A stretch of 64,000 nucleotides of DNA from Copromyces sp. CBS 386.78 (GCA_030685235.1 MU839104.1:418093-482092); one strand, 5' to 3'; shown: positions 43,701-57,097, numbered from the stretch's first letter. Numbers and translations: made by a program. Notes: a model not told the origin generated them from the letters alone.

Positions 43701-46700
43701 TTGTAAATTCTTCGAAAGTAGGCTTAAATTTACCTATCTTCTTATTTAATATATTACTTCAATTAATTTGACGAAGGAGCTTTGAAATAGGGATTGGCCG
43801 ATTTTGGGGATTACCCTAATTAGTAGTATTAGTAGCGGTAATAATAGCGGTAGTATTAGGAGGGGGTCCTTTAGGATTTTCTCTTTAAATAAAATAAGTA
43901 TTTAAATCCTATTAAATACCTTTTAATATTAAATTTTAAAATATATAATAGAAACCCTATATTTTAATATATTATTATTATACTTCGGGGTCAGTAAGAT
44001 TAGAGGTTATAATATTTTTAAATTAATAAATATTATAAATATAATTAGTACTTCGAATTTAGAATTCTAATTTCTATTAGTAGTTATTAAATTTGAATTT
44101 AAGAATTAATATATATTATAAAAAGAGTTTAAACCTTTTATAGAAATAATAAGTAGTAATATAGGGGTTTTAAAGGATATTTCATTGAGAAATAATACAG
44201 CGTTTATTATTGGTAAAAGTTAATTAAAATTTATAATTGAGTATATACTTTACTAAACTTTCCTAATATAAATCGGCTATACTAAAGGTTATAAATATAA
44301 TTAATATACTTAAAAAATTAATATATAACGATAATTCGTAAGATTTCTTAATTTAGTATAACTAAATACTTCCAAGTTAGTTAATAAAGCGAATAATAGA
44401 ATTAAGGAACCTTATTAATTTAATAGATCGTACTTTAAAATAATTTTAAAAAACTTTTTAATCGCTAAATATTTCCGCATTGAAATTACAGTTATTAACG
44501 TAAAACAAATTTTTACTATAAATTTAGGTATATATAAAAGAATTGAAGGCGATATATCGAAATTTATTATATTTAGTAAACTAGTTATTATATTAGCGTA
44601 TATAATATCGGATATATTTAATATATTTAACTTTCTTAGGCCGAAGTATAAGATATTTACCTATCCTTCGAAGGTAAAGAGTAGGGAATATTTAAAATAA
44701 TAATGCCTATTAGCAACGAAATTTGTTAATAGGGGTATTACGAAGGGGGCTTTATTTAATATAATACCGGCGAGGGGGTTTTCGAATAAGTACCGGAGCC
44801 GGTACTAGTATTAGGTTGGGTATAGAAGCCGGGTGGCCGGGAGGCGGATCTGGGCTAAATATTAGAGCCGGAGCTAGAGTTAGAACTAGAATTAGAGCCG
44901 GAGTTAAGGCGGGATTTGGAATTTAAGCCGGATTTCGGGGTTATTAATTATCCGGTAAATTTATAATACGGACCGGTAGAGTATTAGGGTTAGGTAAGGG
45001 ATCCCTACGAAGTTATACCCGTAGTTAATTAATATTTTTAAACGGACGATTTATAAGATTAGGCGTAATATTAATTTTAATATTAGTTTTAGCTAATATT
45101 TTTTATAAAGCGGCTTTTTAAGATTCGTTTAAATCCCTATTTTCGAATTTTATATTATTAATATTAATATAGTTAATATTATTTAGGATATTATTATCTT
45201 TTAGTAATTAATTAAATTTAGCTTCGTTAATTTTAATATTTATATAGTTAGGATAGTGTATTTTAAAGAATTTTAATTATATTTCAATTTTCTAACGGTT
45301 GTAGTTAAATTTGTTGCGTATATAATTAATATTTAAATAGTTACGATAATTACGAAGCTAGATTAAGACAATATTAATTTCTTTAGGTAATTTAAGTAAT
45401 TAAATGTAAATATAAGCGATATTTTAAAGGTAATTAATGTAATAACCTTTATATTTATATTATTAACCGCCGAAAGTATAAATATCTAGTAGTATATTAG
45501 TATAATAATAGAGTAGATGTATAAAGGTAATTTATTATAGTATATATAGATTCGTAAAATAAATATTTTTTTATAAGGTTAAAGAGGGGGTAAATAATAT
45601 TTTTCGTCGTCTTTTATAAATGTACTAAAATTTATATTATTAGTAGTATTAAATTTAAAGGGTTCTTCGGGTTATAGATTGGCGTTAGTACGGTAATAGC
45701 GTTTATAAATACCCTAGGTATTAACCTTTAAATAAAATTATTATTTATTATAACGAGTATATTATTTTTAAGTTTTAATATTTAATATAGTTTGGTAGTT
45801 GTAAGCTTATTAATAGTGTTTATTTAGGATAGCGCGAATATTTATATCCCCGTTATATTGAGGGTCTTATTCAAATTCAATACTAAGTACGCTAGGGAAT
45901 TAAAGATTATTATATTCTAGTAAAGGTTAAGGATGTTTTGGGCCTAGTGGTCGACCCCTTCTTCGATGGGTTAAAGGAGTTAGTTGGGTTGCCGGGGTAT
46001 AAAAAATAGGTATAAATTTGTTAATATTATATATAGTATTAGAAATTGTACTATTAAAGAGATTGCTATAGTTAGAAGTTGAATTATTTATAAGATTTCG
46101 TATTTGTAGGTTAGGAATTAGTTTAGGTTAGAATAGGTTATTATATTTATTAAAGTTGTAAAGATTATTACTTTTATTAAACTTAAAATCTTTATAACCT
46201 AGTTACCAATATTATTAATAATAATTATATTCGCTTTATTTATATTTATTAAAGAAGTTACCGCGGGGAAAGTTTCGATAATAACCGAGGCAAACCTTAT
46301 TTGCCTTTTGAATATTATAATAAAGATTAGTATAAATATATACTATATAGAATTAGGTAATTAGATTATAGTTAATAGGACGGCGGGTAATATTATATAC
46401 CGGGTATATAAAATATAGTATTTCGGGGGTAAGTTAGTTAGTATTATTATTATTAGCCAATTGTATTAAGATAGGTAATTCCGCTAGTTGGGGTAGAGAT
46501 AAATTGTTCTCTAATCTAAATTCGCTCTTATATAGAATATAATAATTCTTTTCGTAATAATTACTATTAAAATAATCTGTACGAAGTATAATACTATTAT
46601 AACGGGTATAGATTTTTCGCTAAGAAAAGATATTAATTAGGTCCTCTACGTCTACTATATAAAGTATATAATTACTAGTAACGGGATTGTAATTGCAAAC

Positions 46701-47700
46701 GTACTAAGAGTAATAATAATTAGGATAAATAAATTGGTTATTAATAATATAAAAGACGTAATAATTATTACTAGTATTACTACGGTCTTTAAAAGGCCGT
46801 ATAATACGATAATTCGGGTAAGTAAATTGTTTATCGTTATTATAGAATCGGTAAGAACTGGTTATTAGGTTGCGGTCGGTAATAGGGAATATAAGGTAGT
46901 AATAGTAGTATATAAATCGTTTAGGGTCGCTAATTATAAATTCTAAATTAGGATATTATTATATAATTAATATAGTTAGTAATAAAGTAAGTATAATATT
47001 TTCTTCGTTACGATAGTAATAATAATATTTATATTAAATATAGTCTCTTTTTCGATAAATTCGAATAGTCTCTTCGTTATTTTATTAAAGATTGGTATTA
47101 ATTAAATTATAAAGAATTGAAAGGGATAGAAGATATATTTATAAATATTATTTACTAACTTTATATTAAGTATTTTTTTTAATACGATTAGCCTTATATT
47201 AAATTGTTTGAAATTATAGAATATAATTTCAGAAGTGGTAAATTGTATTGCCGGTAGTTAGTTGAATATTAAGTTAAAATAATTAGATTGCTCGGTTAAT
47301 AGGTTATTATAAATCTAAATTAAATTTCTAAGCTAGTTGGGGTTATATTGCCTATTATTAGGGTAATTATTGTAATTGCTATTATTATTATTTAATTTCG
47401 AATTCTTAATACGTAATAGTATAACGTTAACTTTATTATTATTATTATTAATATTTAAAGTCTATTAATTCTTACGTGGAAATATTAATTTTTTTATTAT
47501 TAAAGCGTTAATACTTAGGATTAAAGTGTTAGAATATTAGGGCTTAAAGTTGGAGTACGGGGGCTGGAAGTTAGAATGCCGGAATTTAAGCCCGGGGCGG
47601 ATCGGTATTGAAAAGGCCGGTAATTGGGGGGCGGCGGTTAATTCGGGTTCGGTTATTTTGCGGGGATAATAATATAATATTGCCGGGGTTTCTTTTATTA
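40790..47700 (-). pseudogene. Helitron RepHel protein (Rep plus PIF1-like helicase), RIP-degraded
   Basis: On the minus strand, reading former CAA/CAG through stops, the Rep region at about 43000-43450 gives NTIFNYITKYVSKVKKRT and the downstream STRYIVILNY block, hallmarks of the Helitron-like N / Rep region. Towards the 3' end, about 40790-41150, the helicase terminal motifs are clear: YKVQGQTFDKVIFDIS and FILGLLYIIVFYIKILKG, corresponding to the HKSQGLTL and YVAVSRVKTL motifs of PIF1-type Helitron helicases. A long, Asn/Tyr-rich N-terminal extension (about 45000-47700) matches the one in element E. No intact frame remains. Confidence 0.75.
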
Positions 47701-50149
47701 CCGGTAGCGGGATTAATAACGGTAGGTTTAGTAGATTTTTATTAATTAGAAACTAGACGACGTCGTTAAATATAATTCTAGAAGAGAAATATAGTTAATT
47801 ATTTATAGTATAGCCTAATTACTAGCTAATTTTCTAATATTATTTAAATCGTACCCGCAACCCCCCGCGGCCTAGATTTTAACCTTCGAAGGTATTATTT
47901 ACCCGTAGGTAGTAAAACGACGCGGTATATTGGGATTTTTAGTAGGATTTATATATTTTAAAGGATTTACTATTAAATAAATAATATTAGTTAATTAGCT
48001 AGCTAATAAGTAAAATAAGGATATAAGGATTTACGAGGGTACGTTTATTATAGTAAATATTATAAGTAACTATGACTAAATTCGGATCGTTTTTACCGAT
48101 AAATATTAATATTAGCCTATTCCTATTATACTATATATATTTTTAAATTTAAATTTACTCCTAATTACTAAGCGGCGGCGGCGGCTCTTAATTAGAATTT
48201 ATTTTAATTAATTAATTAATTAAATAGATAGTTAAATATAAAATTAAATTGTAGTATTCTAACTAATAAATACAAAAAATAAAAGCTAAAAAGTTAAAAA
48301 GAAATAAGATAATAATATTGTTCTTTTAATTTCAATTAAATAAATTTTATACCAATATATTAATATTAATATTTTTATCCGGCTACTTTAGAAGAAAAAT
48401 ATTAGTAGAGGAATTAATAAATAGTAAAGAAAAGGTAACCAATTTTTAAAGTAGGATTTTAGCTATTTAATATAATACATTGGATTCTTATTCTAAATTT
48501 TAATATAATCGAAATTTATTTTTATAATTATAGGGGGGAATATTTTTTTTTTCGCTATAATAATTATTTAATACAATATACTATTACAGATTTATATTAA
48601 TAAAATTAAAAACGCCGGTCGGTATAAATATTAATTAAAATAGTAATAATATTGATTAAAATTAGTAATGATATTGGTGCGATTGTTAACTTTATTGCTC
48701 GTTGCTTATATAAAAGAAAAGAAATTAGTAAATAAAAAGGATAAATAAGAGGAAGGGGAAGGGGGATTTATTAGGTTAATACCTTTTCGGTATTATTAAT
48801 ATTTCGGTAGTAATAGATTTTAATTTTCTTATTCCTTATTATTAATAATAAAGTTAGCGGGCGATAGGAAAGGGGAGGGGAATAGAGGGACTAACCCCGA
48901 GGGTACAATTATTTAAAATTTAAATACTAATTTTAATTACCTCCAGGTTCTTAATAATTTGCTAAAAGATTTTAGAAATAGAGACTTACTAAAAGATTTC
49001 CGAAATTAATATAAATTGATCTTAGAAGTAAAGTATAATAAAGAGGAGAAAATTTAGAATAGAAGAAGCGGAGGGAGGAGGATTCTTATACCTTTCTAAG
49101 AAGGAGTTAATAAGTACTAGAAATTTCCTAACAGTTTAACTACTAGGGAAATTCTAAGTAGGTTTAGCAGTAATAATATAATTATTATTATAATTATAAT
49201 TATTTATTTATTATAAATAGGCGGTATTAGTATTAAAATAGAAAGAGTAAAGGTAAGTAAAGGTAGTAGTAATAGTAATAGTAATCGCAATTACTTTATT
49301 AGTATTAAAAAATAGAAAGTAATATTTTTAATATAGTAGTCGTATACTTTTTTTAATATACGCTATAAACGTAAAGTAATACGCTCTTCGGTAAAACCCG
49401 TACAAATAATTGCGTAGTCGTTTAAGAGTTCGAAATTAATAGATATTTAGATGATTCTTAGTATTGTACGATGAAAGAGATGGTATTATTAATATTGGGG
49501 TTGGTTATTAATTAAATTAAAAAATAGAAAGGTAAAAAGTATTTATATAACGTTTTATCGGCTTATCGGCGTTGGTTAATTGCCGCGAAGGGGAATTACC
49601 GGCAAACCGGGATAACGAATTACCGGGAGAGGGAATTGCCAGCAATACTAGGGACCGGGATAGCCGAGCACGTAAGCCGAATTATAGTTATAGGACTACG
49701 GTTGCAAATATATTGCAAGCTGCCGCCCGCCTAATTATACTGGTTTAATATCCGTAATATTATTGTATATACATTTTTACTTAAACTTTAATATAAATAA
49801 TATAGGGGATAGAGACGATTTTACTATCTTTTATATCATTTTACTCGTTCGGATATATATAGATTTGCGTGAACTATATTAATTAAAACGGTTGGAAAAT
49901 ATACGAAATAATAGTATAGTATTATAATAACTATTGAGACTATATTCCGATAATATAATAATTTCCTTTTTGGGATTTTGGCGTACGTGGAATTTTTTGT
50001 ATATTGGACGCCTATAGATAGAACCGCCGCGCCTTCCTCGCGTCGATAGCGGGCCTACGGACCGCGCGACCTTTAGTACGTGTTCTTTTCGTAATACCTT
50101 TAGTGGGCCCGGCACATCTCCTCTCCTCTGGGAATAGGCGTTTCAATAA

Positions 50150-50403
50150 ACCCCGGCGCTCTAATTCCTAATACCCCGGCCCCCGGCTATTATAATCCTA
50201 TTTTCGTTTATTAGCCCGGCTTTATTAACTTAATTATAAGCGACGAAAACAGTTCTATTTCGGGCTAGGGAAATATATAGCCTCTTAATTAAATTGTATT
50301 TAGAAGTACAAATTTAATAGATATAGAGGAAATAATAGGATTATCCCTATATAATTAAATATTATTAAAATAAATAGATCTTTAATAAATAGCTATTATA
50401 AAT
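50150..50403. other. Spacer between Helitron C and the MITE
   Basis: About 250 bp, RIP-affected, starting with a GC-richer stretch (CCCCGGCGCTC...). No coding or repeat signature recognised. Confidence 0.4.
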
Positions 50404-50817
50404 GAGAAACGCTATTCGCACCGCCGCTAAACGCTTTATACACCGCCATCCAAAATGAAACAAGGTATAACTTCGCCAGGTCTCAAGCTATAAACATATA
50501 AATAAGTATATATAATTCCTTGATTTTTTCTACATTTTATAGGCTAAGTGGGGTCTTTACCTAATATCGTTTAGGACCTTTAAAAATACGTTCTTAACTT
50601 TATAAATTAAAACTTTAATTTTTGAGCACTTAGTGTTTTTAGATTCGTAGGATGGCTTAGATTTATTGGCCAAAGTAGTGTTAGATAGAGTAAAGAATTA
50701 CAAAAATTCCAATATTATTATTGAGCGGTATAGCCTAAATTCCGTAGAGTAACTTAGGATTTTCATTTTTAATGGCAGTGCGAATAGCGTTTTGCTACGG
50801 TGCGAATAGCGTTTCTC
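50404..50817. mobile_element. 414-bp MITE with 20-bp TIRs and 8-bp TSD (hAT-like)
   Basis: The left end GAGAAACGCTATTCGCACCG (50404-50423) is the exact reverse complement of the right end (50798-50817). Both flanks carry the same 8 bp, TTATAAAT (50396-50403 and 50818-50825). Eight-bp duplications are typical of hAT-superfamily insertions. The element has no coding capacity. The right end contains a second, internal GTGCGAATAGCG copy (50778-50789), a sub-terminal repeat of the kind bound by transposases. It separates the head-to-head Helitrons C and E. Confidence 0.85.
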
Positions 50818-50859
50818 TTATAAATACTTAAATTTATTAAATCTTTTTATTTATCTATT

Positions 50860-53800
50860 TTATTGAAACACCTATGCCCAAGCAAGGAGATGGCACCTAC
50901 GGCACCAAAGGTGTTACGGAAAACCCGCACTAAAGGTCGTAGTCTGTGAGCCTATCGACGTAACGCGGCGTAGTATTTCTATTTAGACGCTGCGAATACG
51001 TAAATACGGATTATATATTAATCCGGAATAATAGAGAAGCGAAATACTATTTTAATAGTAATGATAAATAGTGCTATCGTTTTATTATTGCCGATTAATA
51101 TAGTTATTGCAAAATTACATATATCGAAATAAATAAAATAATAAAAAACGCTGTTAAATAGTATTTTTCTCCTATTAAATTTATATGTAAAAATAATATA
51201 AATTGCAGTAAGAGGCTATATTTCTATTTACTTAATTATATTAATAATTAATTAAAAATAGATTTGCCGGTAGTAAATTTGCCGGGAGTAAATTTGCCGA
51301 AAATAGATTTACCGGCCGGGAATCGCTAACCTACAAATATATAATTACAATTATATAATTACGTCGCGCGACTAATACGTCGCTTGCCCGCTTACTACTT
51401 ACTTCCTATAAAAATAAAGAAATTATATAAAAACCCCTTTCCCCTTTTATAAATCTAATAATTAACGATTAATTAATAATTAACGACCAATATAACTTCT
51501 AATTAAGAGCCGCCGCCGAATAATTAAGAATAAGGTCAATAAGTTAACGAGAAACAATACTAATACTATTATATAATAAAACTAATAATAATATTTATCG
51601 GTAAAAGTAATACTAGTTTAATCACTATTATATATAATATTTACCGGGCTAGGAAAAGTTCGGTAAGTCCCCTTCTCTTCTATACTTATAATTATACTAC
51701 TAATAAATATTCTACTTTAAATCCGAACAACGTCGGGTTTCTAACGATAAAAGAACGTCTATAAATATTATATTATCTTCCTTAGAAAACGCCCGAAGCC
51801 GAACCCGAGGCCGAGCCCGAATTAACTAGCCGCTTTCTTAATATATAGTAATATAATAATTCCGCGGCGAATAAAACGGAGAAGATAGTCAATATTAAAT
51901 TATTATACGTAAAGAATTCAAGGCCAAACAATAATAATAATAATTAATCCCAAAATAATAGTAATAATAGTCAATTCTAAACCTAATATAGGGGGCTAAT
52001 TTAGGATAATAACCTTCGTTATAGGCCTAACAATTTAAAATTTATATTCTACAATATTAAGCTATTTAAAATAAAGCTAATTGTACTACAAATAATATAT
52101 TATATAAATTCGGTAAATATTATTTATAAATAGAATTTAATTTATATCCGGCACCTTTATAAATCCGTACTAATATAATTATAGGATAATAAAGAAACTA
52201 CTTAAACCCGCCGAGAAAAAGTCCAAATCTAGCGTAATCATCGTTATCGCTATTATAACTAAAAAGAAAATATCTTACTTACCCTATTATTAACAATATT
52301 AATTATCCGAAAATACCTTAATTTATAGGAGTTTACTCCCAACTACCCCAATAAATTCTTATATTACCGTTATTAAGTCTCCCGCCCCAACGCCGACCAA
52401 AATCCAATAATAAATACCTATCAGTTCTATAATAATAATTAATAATTTATATACTTTAATTATCAATTTATACAACCTATCTTCCAACGTAACTTAATTA
52501 CCGGTAATTATTTATAATATAATAACGATAAACGGTTTATTTATTCTAATTGCCGGCTTTCTTAGCATATTAATAACTACTATACCGGCGGTTATATTAT
52601 TTATATAAAGGATTTAACTTACTTAATTAACGTTATCGACTAATATAAAGTTTATATAGATTATAATAATATACAACTTCGGATTAATTATATTAATAAT
52701 AATCATTTCGAACGCCCCTATTATATATAGTATCTACGCCGAGCTAAATTTAAAGAACTTCTATCTCGGCAGCTAACAAATATTATATTTCGGCAACCAA
52801 TAAATATTATATTTAAATAACTAATAGCAACCCTTAATATCCTAATATAATTGGCCAATAATAATAATATTAATAATTCAACCTAATCTAATATACTATA
52901 CTTCATCTACCTATTTTACAACGTTCCCCGCCGTCCGATTAACTATAATCCAATTACTTAATTCTACGTAATATACATATATAATACCCTAAATTATAAT
53001 ATTCGTAAAAAAAATAAAGTATATCTCCGCTATTATTAAAACCTTTAATATAATTATTTCTTTAATAAACGAAATATCGAATAGAATTAATATATATAAT
53101 ATTAAAGATTAGGTTATTACTTTAATTGGGAATTTAATAACGGTAATAAATATTATTAATATAACCTAATTCTAAATATTATACCTAACTCTAGCGCTAT
53201 AAATCCGTTCAACACCCCGGACTGTATATATAATATTAACGAATTCGTAGACTTCTATAATTTGCAGACTCTAGACAATTTACTAAGCCTACGTCGTATT
53301 AAACGTCCCGGTCGCCTACTTACCTTCTAATTTTCTTAAGAGTTAGCCCATATACCTTAATTCCCGAGCGTACTTAGTATTAAATTTAAATAGGACCCCC
53401 CTTTTACTAGCGATATAATTGCTCGAACTATATTAAATTCGTACTATTAATAAGTTTAGAATTATTAAATTGTATTCGATATTATAATATAAAATAGATA
53501 TAACCGTTATAACGAATAATAGTTCGGTCTTAAAATTAATACTTAAAGTATATACAAACGCTATTACTATATTAATACAGATTTATAGCCCGACGAACTA
53601 TTTAAATTTAATACTACGAATAATATAAACTTCGGCACGTTTACTAAAGGAAACGAAAAATTCGGCTTACCAACTCTCAACCCTTATAAAGAAATATTTA
53701 TTATACGAATCTATATCTACTATAATATATATATATTCAATAATTAATAACGTCGGTACAAAGATTATTATATTAATTATCTTCGAAATATCGCCCATGA

Positions 53801-56531
53801 TTATATTTAGCTACCTAAATTACTAAATGAGGTAGATATCCTTTTAATACAGTTATATAACTACTATAACTATTTTAACTTCGATAGGATACAAAAAATT
53901 TTTAAAATTAACCGTCGGAATATAAAAATATAGCTGGAATTCCTCAAAATATATTATCCCGGTTATACTAATATTAAGATTAATATAGAACATTTTATCC
54001 GCTTACCTATAAATAGTAATATTATTAATAATATTAACCGTATTAACATTAATAATATAGAATTTAAATTTAACGAATTTTAAAAAGCAATTTTATAGGA
54101 AATATTAGAGGAAGCCAACTTAGAGGTTACTACTACCCTTAACGTAATAAATCGCCTACTACGAAATTTTAAGCAACTACGGGTATAAATACGTAATAAT
54201 CCCTTACCTAACGTATATACTTTACCCGTCCGGGTTACAAATCTACCGGATAATTAATAGCCTCTAGAACCCCCGACTAAAATTCCCGTATTCGGTCTAA
54301 ATCCCCCTCCTAATTACCCGGCAGCAGTTCTAATACTTGTAACTCTAGTACCTATATCTCAAGAAGGTTAATTATACGGAATATATATAATATTATATAC
54401 GTTAGTACGATAATAGATTTATTAAATATAATAAGTTTAAATATATTATATTTAATTCCTTTATATATTCTTATACATATAGTAAAAATAATTATTACGT
54501 TAATAATTATAATTTTAATCGGGAAATATTTAATAATTAAAGAGCTTTCGCTAATTATTTTGAAGCCCGGTCTAAAGAATTAAAAAGGTTAGTAAATTCA
54601 ATTATACGGTTTACTAATGAACTTCGAAGTATTTAAATATATTAAATTAAAAAATTTACGAATTAATATCGTACGTTAATTTCTTAAGTATATTAATAAT
54701 ATTTATTATATTTAATATAGCCGACTTATATTAGGAGAGCTTAATAAAGTATATACTTAATTATAATTTATAGTTAACGTTTACGGATGCCGAACGTCGT
54801 ACAATTTTATAGCGGAATATCTTCTATAATCTTTATATTACTATATATTACTTCTATAAGAGATTTAAACTCTTTTTAGAATATATCCTACTCTTAAAGT
54901 TCAAATTCGATAACTATTAATAAAGATTAGAATTCTAAATTCGTAATATTAATTATACTTATAGTATTTATTAATCTAAAGATATTATTATACTTAATTT
55001 TACTAACCCCGAAGCCCGACAATAGTATATTAAAATATAGGGATTCTACTATATAGCCTTTAACCCTTTATTCTATAATATTAAATAAGATCCGGCTATT
55101 TATTTTCAAAAGGGTAAACTTCTAGAAAAGATTACCCCTAATAAAGCCGCTACTACTATTACTAACTAAAATAACCCCTAAGGCAACTTATTTTAAGGCC
55201 TATAGCCGGTCCCTATTTTAAAGCTTCCCCGGTAAATAAATTGAAATAATATATTAAATAAGAAAAGAAGGGATATTAAACCTACTTTTAACGAATTGGC
55301 GCTTATAATCAACTAAATATAATGGTATATTTATAATAATACTTACTATCTTCGAATTCAGTATTAAATTCGAACCCTCCTAAGCGAACGTTAAATTCTA
55401 AATCCCGACTTTCTAAAGTTTAAATAGAAGAAATATCGATTCTATTTCCTTAGGAAACATTATAAAGACCCTATTTTATAATACGTATTAACCCTAGTTT
55501 TTAATTTTTCGATAGTAAGAGAAATAATATTATTTTTAATTAGTATAATCTATTTATAATATTAAATTAAATAATTAATACTAATATTCAACTGTATATT
55601 AATATAACCATTATATTTAATTATATAGCTAAATATATATTTAAGGTAGAGAAGCGTACCCAATTTTATAACGAGATTACTAATGATTTAATCCCTTATA
55701 TAATTAATATTAATAACCCGGTTAAATAATTTACAACAAAATTCATAAACCAATTTATTACCGAAAGAGATTAGACTGCCCAAAAAATTTACCATATCTT
55801 TTTAAACTTTCCCCTTTCAAAGAGTACCCGTTATATTATTATATTAAATTATCATTATCGAAACCGCCGGGGTACTATTATTCTAAATCTAAAAGTAGAT
55901 ATATTCTAAGTAAATCGATAAATTATATTTAATACGGCTAGCAATAATAATAATAATAATAATAAACCTACTAATATTTATATTAATACTACGGGTTAAA
56001 CTCAATAGACTTATTCCCTTTACTAGAAGTATATCGGTCGTAATAATATTTATAAATAAGTTTCATTATTCGAATTTATTACTAAATTCAATTATAAAAA
56101 ATCCCGTCCTAAACTTCTTACTACTCGAATAAAATAGAAGGTTATTAACTATTTCCTCGTCTACAAATTAGTAGAGAACGCTAATAGTCGACGCAATTAT
56201 AATTGGGTTAAATTTATACTATATTACCCTTATAAAATACTTAACGACTTTTATATTATTAATAATATACAATATAATATATTAAATAAAACTTTCACTA
56301 TTTATTAGCAAATTTATATAGGCTAGCTAGCCTACTTTAATAACTATTATAATTAGTTACCCGCCTTTAAAGCGGAGGAGGAATTTAAGGAGGGTATACT
56401 AAAATAGCCGGACCGGCTTAATTAAGAGGAAATAGCTAGAGAATACCCTAATATAGTAAACGACCCCGACTATAATAACCCTAATCTTATCAGTCGTCGT
56501 TTTATTAATTAAAATTACCTCTATAAATAAT
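50860..56531 (+). mobile_element. Helitron E (5' part with Rep; helicase half not in window)
   Basis: Starts TTATTGAAACACC like F and C and runs on the plus strand, head-to-head with C. The shared order of landmarks with C (start sequence, CCGG-rich GCCGGTAG segment near 51260, TAATTAAGAGCCGCCGCCG near 51490, then coding) shows both are the same family, though strongly diverged. The element breaks off at about 56531 just after the Rep region, where the start of copy F follows, so F is probably inserted into E and E's helicase half should lie beyond the window. Confidence 0.65.
51730..56520 (+). pseudogene. Helitron E Rep-containing protein fragment, RIP-degraded
   Basis: A long plus-strand coding remnant. 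The N-terminal part is Asn/Tyr-rich. Towards the end, about 55520-55900, come FNYIAKYIFKVEKRTQFYNE, DQTAQKIYHIFLNFPLSKS and TRYIIILNYHYRNRRGT. These correspond to the Rep-region blocks of fungal Helitron proteins. Then SLFEFITKFNY and KAEEEFKEG follow to about 56400. Frames shift between blocks. No helicase motif occurs before the break at 56531. Confidence 0.7.
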
Positions 56532-56705
56532 TTATTGAAACACCATGCCCAAGCAAGGAGATGGCGCCCACGGCACCAAAGGTGTTGTCACGGAAAATCC
56601 GCACTAGAGGTCGTGGTCCGTGGGCCCATCGACGCAGCGCGGCAGTGTTTCTGTTTACCGGCCGCGATTCACGTAAACACGGACAATATATTGATCCGTG
56701 CGCAT

Positions 56706-56773
56706 TATTCGCACTGTGTTTCGCATTCGATTGATTGGTTGGAAGGGTGGAGATGCGAAACACTGTGCGAATA
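56706..56773. repeat. Inverted repeat, 21-bp arms with one mismatch, 26-nt loop
   Basis: Left arm 56706-56726 (TATTCGCACTGTGTTTCGCAT, one base over a 20-mer) pairs with 56753-56773. The core TATTCGCAC also ends the MITE at 50404-50817, so the hairpin may derive from a related terminus. Arm sequence shortened in words: it reads TATTCGCAC then a GTGTTTCGCAT tail. Confidence 0.8.
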
Positions 56774-56989
56774 GCAAAGGAAAATGATTGGTTAAAATAA
56801 AACTCTTTTCGATTTTCATTGAATAGCCACTTCCAGAAAATACACGAAATCGAAAAGACTACCAAAATATTCGTCTCGATTAGGCGGTCATTTTGGTACC
56901 AGTTACACTTTTTTCCGATGCTTGGTTGTTAAGAAAAATCGAAAAGAAGCGTTTTTCCTAGATTTTGGTTGAAATATGACTAAGTTTTT

Positions 56990-57055
56990 TTGCCGGCCGG
57001 TAGGGAATTAACCGGCCGGCAACTCCCTACCGGCCGGCAATTTCCTACCGGCCGG
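56990..57055. repeat. CCGGCCGG cluster with 17-bp perfect inverted repeat
   Basis: CCGGCCGG occurs at 56993, 57012, 57030 and 57048 with an 18-19 bp period. TTGCCGGCCGGTAGGGA (56990-57006) is the exact reverse complement of 57024-57040, giving a stable 17-bp stem. Decayed versions of the same cluster occur in E (about 51260-51310) and C (about 49570-49650). Confidence 0.88.
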
Positions 57056-57097
57056 CAATTTCCTATAGCCCGTGCGCCCTTTCTTCTTAGAAGGATT

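Larger units (their letters stand above)
39322..50149 (-). mobile_element. Helitron C (full-length Rep-helicase type, RIP-mutated)
   Basis: Read on the minus strand. The 3' end is a canonical Helitron terminus: GC-rich hairpin CCCCGTCGGGG (39327-39337) directly followed by A and CTAG (39322-39325), then T. The interior codes for a Helitron Rep domain and a PIF1-like helicase (see next entry). The 5' end is placed at about 50149, where the sequence TTATTGAAACGCC starts; the same sequence starts elements E and F. A 5'-TC is not visible, possibly lost to RIP (TCA to TTA). Helitrons leave no TSD, so the 5' border is inferred from the shared starts. Confidence 0.78.

Noticed and set aside
49879..50115. 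78-codon ORF (MPGPLKVLRK...) at the start of Helitron C
   Set aside because: It is the leader sequence shared by C, E and F; in E and F the same frame has stops, so it is probably not coding.
56521..56865. 114-codon minus-strand ORF in copy F
   Set aside because: It lies on the strand opposite to the shared Helitron leader, has no domain, and is open only because F is not RIP-mutated.
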